Positions 44,242 through 52,812 of a stretch of DNA of 64,000 nucleotides are shown in pieces. The DNA comes from UPXZ01 sp964568675 (GTDB lineage Bacteria > Bacteroidota > Bacteroidia > Bacteroidales > Paludibacteraceae): NCBI GenBank assembly GCA_964568675.1, contig CAZMQV010000004.1, positions 1 to 64,000 of the forward strand, written 5' to 3'. The notes beneath the pieces are model-generated. The model was not told the origin of the DNA. It worked only from the letters and a program-made list of their open reading frames with translations, and did not search any database. A program made the translations under genes and the position numbers. Numbering within the stretch: position 1 is the first letter of the stretch; each line of letters begins with the position of its first letter.

Positions 44242-46065
44242 TTAATAATTCCATCCTTCGTTTTGCTTCAGTTGATTGTTGCCTAACATTTCATTACGAG
44301 GGATAGGATACCAATACATGTGTGGAGCAAACGATGAGCTACGTACTTCTTCGTATTCATAACTAAATGTTCCATCTTGATTCTTCTGAATTCGCACACC
44401 TTTTATTGGCTGAGTCATCACAGCGTCTCCATCACCCGCGGCACAGATTTTCCATCGGCGAATATCCCAAAAGCGATGATCTTCGAATGCCAACTCAATG
44501 CGACGCTCATTACGTATAATTCTTCTCATCAGTTCCTGGCTATACGTTCCGGCAGCTGGAAGGCCGTAGCGACCATCATCACCTGCATTGATTCCTGCTC
44601 TTTTGCGTAGCGCAATTAATCCTAAAACAATTTCAGCATCATTTGCCGGCTCAGATTCATTTACTGCTTCGGCATAGTTCAGCAAAACTTCTGCATAACG
44701 AATGATTTGGAAATGATGGTTGTAACCTACATACGACTCGCGATTTTCATTATCACCAAGAAATTTTTTCAGATAATAACCCGTTTGAGTATATACCGCA
44801 CCGGCAACTGCGCCTCTGTCTCTCCCTCCTTCAAAGGTCTCCACAGCTCTTTTCAGCCACATCGAGCCATTGAGAAACACTGTGCGGGCAAGACGTGGAT
44901 CACGATTTTCGTAAGGTTTCTGAGCATCATAACCCGAAGCCGGATCTATCCCGTTTGCAGGATTATAATCCTTATAAATAGATTTACCATCGGCGGTAAG
45001 AAAAGCATCTACCAAATTCTGACTTGGACTAGTGCGTCCCAGCGAGTTTACCAATGTCAGAGCGCCAGCTCCGGTTCCATACGAATATCCGGCAGGGCTG
45101 TTTGTTGTTTCAATCGATGAATTGGAAGACATTTGTTTGAGCATAATCATCTCTTTGTTTGGGAAATCATCGTTGTTCATCGCGAATAGCTTAAACATGT
45201 TTGCAGGCGTAGCCTGATAAAGGTCATAAACATTTAAGGCTATCAATGATTTCGCTGCATTTGCCGCATCTTTCCACCGCTGAATATCGTTAGTAGGATT
45301 GAAAAGCGGGCTAGCAAGATACAAATTCATTCGTGCAATTAATCCAAGTGCTACGCCTTGATTCACATGACCTATTTCTGTAGCGTCTGTTACTGCTGTT
45401 GATTGCGCAGCATGCAGATCATTGTAACAGGAATTTGGATATTTTGACACTTCGGGACTAATCTCGCTCAGAATATAGGCAGCGACTTCGGCTGTCGAGC
45501 TGCGCGGTATATTGATATTGTCGTCATTTCCCAGTACTTTATCGCCAAGCATCGGCACACCACCCCAGCGCTTCATCAACTCAAAATAGTAGTATGCACG
45601 AAGCAAACGAGCTTCAGCTTTCATACGAGTAATACGTGCTGCAGGCACTTGTGTTGAGGGTGGAAAAATTGGAAGTTTTTCCAAAAACAAATTCACCCGA
45701 CGAATTCCTCGATAGTTTCTTGCCCACGCATCGCCGTCTAAACTTGCGATATTTCCTGCAGAGAGCATTCCGTTGCGATAATTATTCAGATCGCTGCTTC
45801 CCGATTGATTAAGCGTAGGTAGCGCATCGTCGGTAGCTGCATCGAGATATGAACTCTGAAAACGAGTGTGTAAGAGTGGCAAATCTATATAACAAGCTTG
45901 AAATAGTTGTTTGATAGCACTATTTTCAGTCGAGTCGCCCGGATTCAGCACCCGGTCTTCTGAGTTCCATTGTAATGGCTCATTCTCAGCATTATAGCAA
46001 GCTGTAAAAGAACAAGCAATCAGAGAACAACAAAGAAGTGTAATAATTTTATTTTTAATCTTCAT
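44242..46065 (-). CDS. SusD/RagB-family outer-membrane lipoprotein (pair 2)
   Basis: The 607-residue lipoprotein has lipobox FTAC (Cys about 23). SusD signatures are LRAYYYFELMKRWGGVPMLG, IIRYAEVLLNYAEAVNESEP, IIRNERRIELAFEDHRFWDIRRWK and the final YPIPRNEMLGNNQLKQNEGWNY. It is only distantly similar to the other SusD in this locus, which suggests the two pairs bind different parts of the polymer or different chain lengths. It follows its SusC by 15 bases. Confidence 0.95.
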   Translation of the reverse strand: MKIKNKIITLLCCSLIACSFTACYNAENEPLQWNSEDRVLNPGDSTENSAIKQLFQACYIDLPLLHTRFQSSYLDAATDDALPTLNQSGSSDLNNYRNGMLSAGNIASLDGDAWARNYRGIRRVNLFLEKLPIFPPSTQVPAARITRMKAEARLLRAYYYFELMKRWGGVPMLGDKVLGNDDNINIPRSSTAEVAAYILSEISPEVSKYPNSCYNDLHAAQSTAVTDATEIGHVNQGVALGLIARMNLYLASPLFNPTNDIQRWKDAANAAKSLIALNVYDLYQATPANMFKLFAMNNDDFPNKEMIMLKQMSSNSSIETTNSPAGYSYGTGAGALTLVNSLGRTSPSQNLVDAFLTADGKSIYKDYNPANGIDPASGYDAQKPYENRDPRLARTVFLNGSMWLKRAVETFEGGRDRGAVAGAVYTQTGYYLKKFLGDNENRESYVGYNHHFQIIRYAEVLLNYAEAVNESEPANDAEIVLGLIALRKRAGINAGDDGRYGLPAAGTYSQELMRRIIRNERRIELAFEDHRFWDIRRWKICAAGDGDAVMTQPIKGVRIQKNQDGTFSYEYEEVRSSSFAPHMYWYPIPRNEMLGNNQLKQNEGWNY

Positions 46066-46080
46066 ACGAATGTGTTTTTA

Positions 46081-48963
46081 TTAAAATTGAACATTAATTC
46101 CGGCATTAAATGCCTTAAAGTTGGGAACAACGCCCATAGCGCCCGACACATAACGAAGCAATTCCGGATCTCTATTTTTCAAAGGAGTAACCGTCAGCGC
46201 ATTATAGGCATTGGCAAAAAACTTCACATTTGACAATTGAATCGCGGAACTCCATTTTTGTGGCAAAGTGTATGACAGTTCAATATTTTTCAATCGTAAA
46301 AAGTTGATATCTTTAATCCAAAAAGTAGAAGTGCGTTCGTTGTATGAATTGCCGGCAGCAGAGATTCGTGGATAGCTGGCATCTGTATTGTCAGGTCTCC
46401 AATAATCCAAATGTTCTTTCATCGCCTGACCGTAAGAGTTGGAAGAATTAATTTTGAATGGCATATCCATAAGCGTAGTTTGCACATTGGTAACACCTGT
46501 CCATTGCGTGCTCAGCGCAATACCTTTCCATCCTGTATTCAGATAAAACCCGTATTCAATCCGTGGGGCTTTCGTTCCAATTGCTGTAATATCCAATCCA
46601 TCAATCAGGTGGTCTCCATTAAGATCTTTGTACTTCAAATCACCTGGTTTTGGTGAGTAACCATCCAGCGAGTACGATTGCATGTAACTTTTAATTTCAT
46701 CTTGCGACTGAAAAAATCCATCAGCAACATAACCGAAAATCATACCATTGGGCTGACCTACACGTTGCATATAAGCTTCGGGGTATGTAGGTTCTCCATT
46801 ACTGATAAGTTTGGTTTTGTAAAGCGTAGCCTGTACATTAGCATTTATCGAGAACTCGCCAAATTGCTTAGTATATTCCACATCCATTTCCACACCGTGT
46901 TGCAAATGCGCCCCAATGTTCTCCATCGGTGCCTTTACTCCCATCATACTGTTCAGACTTTTGGCCACATTGGTTGTAAGGATATCGTAGTGATAATTAT
47001 TGAAATATTCAATAGATGCTCGTAACACTCGTTCGAAAGCATACACGTCAGCTCCAAACGTGAATCGGCGGCTCTTTTCATAAGTCGGGTCATAAGGGAT
47101 ACCATTTTCAATAAGCGTATTATGTCCAATATTTGTTTGACCTAAATTCACGTTTGCTCCAGCCGAATAAAGTTTCACATAAGGATAATAGTAATCTGAG
47201 AGTCCGCCGGTTCCGGAGCGAAAGAATGCACCAGTGCCATCATTTCCACTTATCCCGATAGTTGTACGCAATTTCAACATGTCAATTTTGGCAACATTGA
47301 AGAATTCTTCCTGATGTACATTCCATCCCAAACCAATAGCGGGGAAATATCCCCAACGTTTACTTGGACTCAGATAGTTCAGACTCATAGACGACATGGA
47401 TATTTCAGCCAGATAACGCTTGTCGAAATTATACTCGCTATGAAGGTTAAATCCAGATTTCAACATTGGCAAATCGGTAGTTTGAAGAATATACTCATTG
47501 TTCCAGAATGTTAGTCTTGACTTCAGGCTATGTTGGTCCACATCAAAATCGTATCCGGCAGCCGCTTCAATATACTGCATGCGATTTTGTCTATTGTAGG
47601 ACGACGAACGATCGGGCGCAGAAGCAGATAGAATTTTATTATAGTTTTTAGGGTCATTGGGCTCTAAGTCTGCAAGTGGCTTGTATTGCCATATTTCATA
47701 GCCTTTTGTTCTGCTCATCATTTCCCTGTAAGACGAGTTGTAGGAGTACAATCCCTTCAGATAGAATCCCTCCAATTTATTCGTGAAATGATGCTCAAGA
47801 ATCAAGTCGAAGTTAAAATCGGTTTTCGGATACATGATATAGCCCGACTCAATGCTTTGCGCGTATAAGTTGTTTGTGTAATTGCTATTTCCGGCATAGG
47901 TTTTATCCGGAATTCCATCTCCATTGAGGTCGGCAAGCGGATTGGTTATTGCATAGGCGTTATTGGGAGTGGTATGAAGGGCGTTATAAATGCTTCCCAT
48001 CATCGTTTTTCCGGGAGTGTTTTCTTTGAACATTTGCCCAAAAACATTCACAGAGAGACTTGTAGTTGGGAAAAGTTGCACATCCACGTTGGTACGCATC
48101 GAGTATTTTTTGAAGCTTTCTCGTGTGTTATACTTGTTAATAGAATTATCTTGTTTCAGAAATCCATCCTGGTCGTACATATTCAGGTCGATAAAGTATT
48201 TAGCTGTTTTTGCCCCTCCCGAAATATTCATGTTATACTGCTGAATTGGCGAATTGTCGCGCATCAGCACACTATACCAATCAACATCTGGATGGGTGTA
48301 AGGATTAGACTTCGAGCGATATGCTTCTAAATCTTGCTCAGAATAAAGCGGTTTACTTCCATCATTCACCAAGCCCTGATTTAACAGATTCGCATAACTG
48401 TATGCATCTAAAAACTGCGGACGAAAAATCTGTTCTGCTATCGCACGCTGTGCTGTAAAGTCAATGGTAAGCTTCGAAGCATTGCCGCGTTTAGTCTTGA
48501 TAAACAACACACCATCACCACTCGACATACCCCAAGCTGCAAGTCCAAGTGCATCTTTAAGCAATGTAACAGACTCAATCTGACTGGCAGGAATATTGGC
48601 GTCGGAGCGGGGAATCCCATCTACCACAATTAAAAGATTTCGTCCACGCATTCTCAACGCAGACTTTTCGGTAGGATAACCCTGCGACATATCTACAAAA
48701 AGACCAGGCAAGGTTCCATCAAGATATTGCTCCATCTGGAAAGTTGGGCGATGCAAAAGTTTATCTCCTTGCACCACCGAAGCAGACTGAACCGAAGTGG
48801 CTTCTGCTTGCTCGGAACTTAACAAAACACTTTTCTCGGCTTGACCCTTTTCGTCAAGATTACTTGTTGTTGTGTTTTGTGCCACTAAAGGCATAATCAT
48901 GGGAAAAGCAAAAAGCAAGAATATATACATTCTGTTTCTCCCGATGTTGTTAAAAATTTTCAT
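46081..48963 (-). CDS. SusC/RagA-family transporter lacking the N-terminal domain (pair 2)
   Basis: The 960-residue outer-membrane protein has a signal peptide (about 1-28), then a short region (about 30-70) where SusC proteins normally carry a beta-sandwich carboxypeptidase-regulatory-like domain. The plug follows directly (MEQYLDGTLPGLFVDMSQG, LLIVVDGIPRSDANIPASQIESVTLLKDA), then a full barrel ending FKAFNAGINVQF. It is about 100 residues shorter than its paralogue because of that missing domain. It heads the PUL operon, diverging from kduI across a 989-base region. It should still be TonB-dependent, though no clear TonB box was found. Confidence 0.92.
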   Translation of the reverse strand: MKIFNNIGRNRMYIFLLFAFPMIMPLVAQNTTTSNLDEKGQAEKSVLLSSEQAEATSVQSASVVQGDKLLHRPTFQMEQYLDGTLPGLFVDMSQGYPTEKSALRMRGRNLLIVVDGIPRSDANIPASQIESVTLLKDALGLAAWGMSSGDGVLFIKTKRGNASKLTIDFTAQRAIAEQIFRPQFLDAYSYANLLNQGLVNDGSKPLYSEQDLEAYRSKSNPYTHPDVDWYSVLMRDNSPIQQYNMNISGGAKTAKYFIDLNMYDQDGFLKQDNSINKYNTRESFKKYSMRTNVDVQLFPTTSLSVNVFGQMFKENTPGKTMMGSIYNALHTTPNNAYAITNPLADLNGDGIPDKTYAGNSNYTNNLYAQSIESGYIMYPKTDFNFDLILEHHFTNKLEGFYLKGLYSYNSSYREMMSRTKGYEIWQYKPLADLEPNDPKNYNKILSASAPDRSSSYNRQNRMQYIEAAAGYDFDVDQHSLKSRLTFWNNEYILQTTDLPMLKSGFNLHSEYNFDKRYLAEISMSSMSLNYLSPSKRWGYFPAIGLGWNVHQEEFFNVAKIDMLKLRTTIGISGNDGTGAFFRSGTGGLSDYYYPYVKLYSAGANVNLGQTNIGHNTLIENGIPYDPTYEKSRRFTFGADVYAFERVLRASIEYFNNYHYDILTTNVAKSLNSMMGVKAPMENIGAHLQHGVEMDVEYTKQFGEFSINANVQATLYKTKLISNGEPTYPEAYMQRVGQPNGMIFGYVADGFFQSQDEIKSYMQSYSLDGYSPKPGDLKYKDLNGDHLIDGLDITAIGTKAPRIEYGFYLNTGWKGIALSTQWTGVTNVQTTLMDMPFKINSSNSYGQAMKEHLDYWRPDNTDASYPRISAAGNSYNERTSTFWIKDINFLRLKNIELSYTLPQKWSSAIQLSNVKFFANAYNALTVTPLKNRDPELLRYVSGAMGVVPNFKAFNAGINVQF

Positions 48964-49731
48964 ACATTATTTTTTGTATTAGTAAAAATTAATTATTCCA
49001 AATCAAATCAGAGCGAACATTAGTCTTATTAAGATAATTCTTTGGATTATCACAAACACTAAGCCCCTATTTTTCTGAAAAATTCAAATCGAATTACATT
49101 TATCCCCAAAAATAAAAACGATGCTCACACACCATCCTGACCTACTCAGATTTCACATTAAAAATTTATATACATCATTATGTGCTTATTGTATCTTAGC
49201 AAAATAGATTATAACTATCCTTGCTTAGCCTCCAAAATCATGGTAAATTGACTTATATAGTTTGCAAAACACATCTTTGTCTTTCACGAAATAATGATGC
49301 CCCAAAATTACAGTTTTTCAATTCTGGAAGCATTACTGTATTTGACAATAATTTTTCTCAATTTAAACAAACAATGATTTAAGCGCCTGTAACGTCGTTT
49401 TCTTTTACAAACCATTTGGATTTACATCCGAAATTCTTTTATGGATTATACTCTTTTTCGAAATCAATATCTACAAAAAAAAGGCAACACAGCAGCCACA
49501 AAACAACAAAGAACTAAAAAAAACAGCATTCCATTACCACTCAAATTGCCAATTATCAGTTCAACATCTACTACCTCCATCATTACCTACAAAAATTAAA
49601 CTTCTCCCCTCCGGATGGGAAAAGTGCTTTTCATCAAACAAAAGTTCAATCTATTTTCAAAATCATTTCGCTCATTACAATACAGTTTAGTCAAACAAAC
49701 AATTAAAAAAAATTAATTCCGTCAACAAGAT

Positions 49732-49761
49732 TTTGAATACAACTTATTATTTGTAACTTTG
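49732..49761 (+). promoter_or_regulatory. Promoter of the kdu operon
   Basis: TTTG (49732-49735) and TAACTTTG (49754-49761) are separated by 18 bases, near the Bacteroidetes optimum. Transcription should begin about 49768, leaving a leader of roughly 185 bases before the kduI start codon. Confidence 0.75.
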
Positions 49762-49789
49762 CATTCCCCAACAACTACTATTCTCTTAC

Positions 49790-49829
49790 ACAATCTAAAA
49801 GAAACTTATGCAGTTTCTTCTTAGATTGT
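49790..49829 (+). other. Leader hairpin upstream of kduI
   Basis: ACAATCTAAAAGAAAC (49790-49805) pairs with 49813-49829 over 16 base pairs with one bulged C and a seven-base loop TTATGCA. No T-run follows, so it is not a simple terminator. The loop contains an ATG that opens a 38-codon frame. A role in mRNA stability or attenuation is possible. Confidence 0.7.
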
Positions 49830-49952
49830 CGAATCCCCCTACACTAATTATTTTATTTATTTTCATCGTATTGGCACACACCGCCATTTTCACGATGACT
49901 TTTTCATTTCATATTACTTGGTAAATAATAATTACAAAATATCTGCAAAAAG

Positions 49953-50795
49953 ATGAAAACAAATTACGAACTGCGTTATGCGGCGCATCCTGAAGATGCG
50001 AAAAAGTACACGACCGAAAGGTTGAGAAAAGATTTTTTAATTGAAAAAATTTTCACAACCGACGAAGTTAATATGGTATATTCCATGTACGACCGAATGA
50101 TAGTTGGTGGCGCGATGCCGGTAAACGAAACCCTACACCTCGAAGCCATTGATCCTCTGAAACAGCCGACATTCCTTATTAGTCGCGAACTTGGCATTTA
50201 CAATGTAGGTGGCGCCGGTGTAGTAAAAATTGGTGAAGAGAGTTTTGAACTTGATTACAAAGAAGCTTTATATCTTGGAAGCGGCAAACGCGAAGTTTAT
50301 TTTGAGAGTAAAGACAAAACGAATCCAGCAAAATTTTATTTCAACTCGGCAACAGCCCATCGCAACTACCCCGACAAGAAAGTAACAAAAGCGAACGCGG
50401 AAGTAATGGAATTGGGTACCTTGGAAACTTCAAACCACCGAAACATTAACAAAATGATTGTAAATCAGGTGCTCCCTACTTGTCAACTTCAGATGGGCAT
50501 GACCGAACTTGCACCGGGCAGCGTGTGGAACACCATGCCGCCACACGTACATTCGCGTCGAATGGAAGCCTATTTCTATTTTGAAGTACCTTCAGATCAG
50601 GCTGTTTGCCATTTTATGGGAGAAATGCAAGAAACCCGCCATCTGTGGATGCAAAACAATCAAGCCGTGTTATCTCCCGAATGGTCAATCCACTCAGCAG
50701 CCGGAACATGTAATTACACTTTCATTTGGGGCATGGCTGGCGAGAATCTGGATTACAGCGACCAGGATTTCTCAAAAGTTACAGAAATAAAATAA
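49953..50795 (+). CDS. kduI: 5-keto-4-deoxyuronate isomerase KduI
   Basis: The 280-residue cupin enzyme converts 5-keto-4-deoxyuronate (from unsaturated uronates) to 3-deoxy-D-glycero-2,5-hexodiulosonate. The zinc site is visible: PPHVHSRRMEAYFYF gives His198, His200 and Glu205, and a later His in EWSIHSAAGTCNY. The N-terminus MKTNYELRYAAHPEDAKKYTT is typical. It is cytoplasmic and the first gene of the six-gene uronate operon. Its substrate is the product expected from the GH105 enzyme encoded in the same locus. Confidence 0.97.
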   Translation: MKTNYELRYAAHPEDAKKYTTERLRKDFLIEKIFTTDEVNMVYSMYDRMIVGGAMPVNETLHLEAIDPLKQPTFLISRELGIYNVGGAGVVKIGEESFELDYKEALYLGSGKREVYFESKDKTNPAKFYFNSATAHRNYPDKKVTKANAEVMELGTLETSNHRNINKMIVNQVLPTCQLQMGMTELAPGSVWNTMPPHVHSRRMEAYFYFEVPSDQAVCHFMGEMQETRHLWMQNNQAVLSPEWSIHSAAGTCNYTFIWGMAGENLDYSDQDFSKVTEIK

Positions 50796-50824
50796 TTAAT
50801 TCACATATAAACACACAACGCATT

Positions 50825-51616
50825 ATGGTAAATTTCAGATTAGACGGAAAAATTGCATTGGTTACCGGAGCTTCTTACGGAATAGGGTATGCCATTGCGT
50901 CAGCTTTAGGCAGAGCCGGAGCGAAAATCATATTCAACGACCGCAACGAAGAAAATCTATCCAAAGGTTTGGCACAATACAAAGCAGATAACCTTGAAGC
51001 TTATGGATACTCCTGCGATGTTACCGACGAAAGTTCTGTGAACGAAATGATTGCTAAAATAGCAAAAGAACACGGCACAATCGACATATTGGTGAACAAC
51101 GCCGGCATCATCAAACGCATCCCGATGCACGAAATGAGCGCCGCGGAGTTCCGCGAAGTAATCGACATCGACCTAAACGGGCCTTTCATCATGTCGAAAG
51201 CGGTAATACCGGCTATGATTGAAAAAGGGCACGGCAAAATTATCAACATCTGCTCTATGATGAGCGAATTGGGACGCGAAACAGTATCGGCTTATGCAGC
51301 TGCAAAAGGAGGACTAAAAATGTTGACAAAAAACATTTGCTCAGAATATGGCTCATATAATATCCAATGTAACGGAATAGGCCCCGGATACATCGAAACG
51401 CCTCAAACAGCACCACTTCGCGAACGTCAAGCCGATGGATCACGCCATCCTTTCGACTCATTTATCGTTTCAAAAACACCTGCAGAACGCTGGGGAAGAA
51501 CAGAAGACCTGGAAGGGCCCGCTGTATTTCTTGCTTCCGAAGCTTCAAATTTCGTAAACGGACACATACTCTATGTAGATGGCGGTATCTTAGCTTACAT
51601 TGGCAAACAACCATAA
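50825..51616 (+). CDS. kduD: 2-deoxy-D-gluconate 3-dehydrogenase-like SDR (KduD)
   Basis: The 263-residue short-chain dehydrogenase has a nucleotide-binding TGASYGIG (residues 14-21), NNAG (about 92-95), catalytic Ser in ICSMMSE and Tyr157/Lys161 in AYAAAKGG. KduD reduces 3-deoxy-D-glycero-2,5-hexodiulosonate to 2-keto-3-deoxygluconate with NAD(P)H. The ATG at 50825 (MVNFRLDGKIALVTG) fits the family; an upstream in-frame start at 50726 would overlap kduI by 70 bases and is rejected. It follows kduI by 29 bases. Confidence 0.93.
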   Translation: MVNFRLDGKIALVTGASYGIGYAIASALGRAGAKIIFNDRNEENLSKGLAQYKADNLEAYGYSCDVTDESSVNEMIAKIAKEHGTIDILVNNAGIIKRIPMHEMSAAEFREVIDIDLNGPFIMSKAVIPAMIEKGHGKIINICSMMSELGRETVSAYAAAKGGLKMLTKNICSEYGSYNIQCNGIGPGYIETPQTAPLRERQADGSRHPFDSFIVSKTPAERWGRTEDLEGPAVFLASEASNFVNGHILYVDGGILAYIGKQP

Positions 51617-51631
51617 TCTCGCTTCACGCTG

Positions 51632-52765
51632 ATGAAAAAAACAATTTATCTATCCCTGCTACTCTTCACACTTTCTTGCTCTTCGTCGAAAGTAGTGAAT
51701 CTTTCAGTTAGTAATCCTACTAACCGTGTAAGAACAAATGAAATGGTGGAAGTGGCATGGGACAAGATTGACAAAAAGCTGAAAACGAAAGGAAATCATG
51801 CTTCTTATATCGTTTTGGACAATAAAAAGCAAGAAGTACCCTATCAACTTATTAAGAATGGTAGCTGCAACATCGTATCAATAATTTTCCCCACCACACT
51901 TGACGCTTCGGAGCAAAAAAACTATCGAATCAAAAAAGGAAATCCGAAACAATTCGAACCAATGGTTTATGGCAGATTGGTACCCGAGCGTAAAGATGAT
52001 TTCACATGGGAAAACAACCGTGTAGCGTTTCGCGTATATGGGCCTGCGCTCGAAGCCACCGGCGAAATTAGTAATGGCATGGATTATTGGGCTAAAAAAA
52101 CCGAGAAACTCATCATCGACAAATGGTATAAGGACGACCTCGAAGGCATAGCTTCGTACCACGAAGATCATGGCGAAGGGCTCGACTTCTATAAAGTAGG
52201 TCGAACATTGGGCTTAGGCATGACCGCGCCCACCGACGATGGTAAGCTTTCATTGGGCAACAATTTTATCAATGCGGAGATACTCGACATGGGACCATTG
52301 CGAATTTCATTTAAACTCAGCTACAAACCATATAAAAATGGCGACAATGAAGTGAATGAAAAAAGGATTATTACACTTGACGCATATAGCCATCTCAACA
52401 AGGTAAGCAATATCTTTAATACAAATGGCGACGTATTAAATGTGGCTACCGGAATTGTTACTCAGAAAGGTCAACCGGAAATGGTATTTGGAGACAAAAC
52501 CGGTATAATCGCATATCGAGTGCCCGAAGACGCGAAGAACGGCACAATCTATACAGGTGTTATCAATCTGAAAGGTTTTTCAAAAATAAGTTCGGAACAA
52601 GGACATTATCTTGGCAATAACAGCATAATCTCCGGCAGCGAATACACTTACTACGTCGGAGCCGGATGGAGCAAAGCCGGGTTCAGTAATTTTGATGCCT
52701 GGGTGGAATTTTTGAAAAATGAAAAATTCAAGATTGACAATCCACTCATCGTTCAAATAAAATAA
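51632..52765 (+). CDS. DUF4861-family lipoprotein
   Basis: The 377-residue protein has lipobox LSCS (Cys about 16), so it is probably membrane anchored and faces the periplasm or the cell surface. Its body matches DUF4861: NGMDYWAKKTEKLIIDKWY, YHEDHGEGLDFYKVGRTLG and YYVGAGWSKAGF. Members recur in uronate-polymer loci of Bacteroidetes. No reaction is known to me. The conserved His/Glu/Asp cluster (YHEDHGEGLDFY) looks like a catalytic or metal site. It sits 15 bases after kduD and 47 before kdgK inside a cytoplasmic catabolic operon, so an enzyme acting on a uronic-acid oligosaccharide is a reasonable guess. Confidence 0.8.
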   Translation: MKKTIYLSLLLFTLSCSSSKVVNLSVSNPTNRVRTNEMVEVAWDKIDKKLKTKGNHASYIVLDNKKQEVPYQLIKNGSCNIVSIIFPTTLDASEQKNYRIKKGNPKQFEPMVYGRLVPERKDDFTWENNRVAFRVYGPALEATGEISNGMDYWAKKTEKLIIDKWYKDDLEGIASYHEDHGEGLDFYKVGRTLGLGMTAPTDDGKLSLGNNFINAEILDMGPLRISFKLSYKPYKNGDNEVNEKRIITLDAYSHLNKVSNIFNTNGDVLNVATGIVTQKGQPEMVFGDKTGIIAYRVPEDAKNGTIYTGVINLKGFSKISSEQGHYLGNNSIISGSEYTYYVGAGWSKAGFSNFDAWVEFLKNEKFKIDNPLIVQIK

Positions 52766-52812
52766 ATTATATTTTTTAAAAAACAAAAAACGAACAAATC
52801 AACAGTTTACAC

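Larger units (their letters stand above)
48964..49952. other. Divergent regulatory region between SusC and kduI
   Basis: This 989-base stretch is A/T rich with no frame over 60 codons. It holds a clear plus-strand promoter (49732-49761), a leader hairpin (49790-49829) and a 38-codon frame (49808-49924) discussed in the findings. On the minus strand the nearest -7-like sequence (CTATTTTG, complement of 49200-49207) is one base short of consensus. Operators for the HTCS are expected here but could not be identified by eye. Confidence 0.6.

Noticed and set aside
49200..49236. Candidate minus-strand promoter for the SusC operon
   Set aside because: The -7-like sequence is one base short of consensus and the nearest CAAA (complement of -33) is 26 bases away.
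50726..50824. Upstream start for kduD overlapping kduI
   Set aside because: It would add 33 residues unlike any SDR N-terminus; the ATG at 50825 fits.
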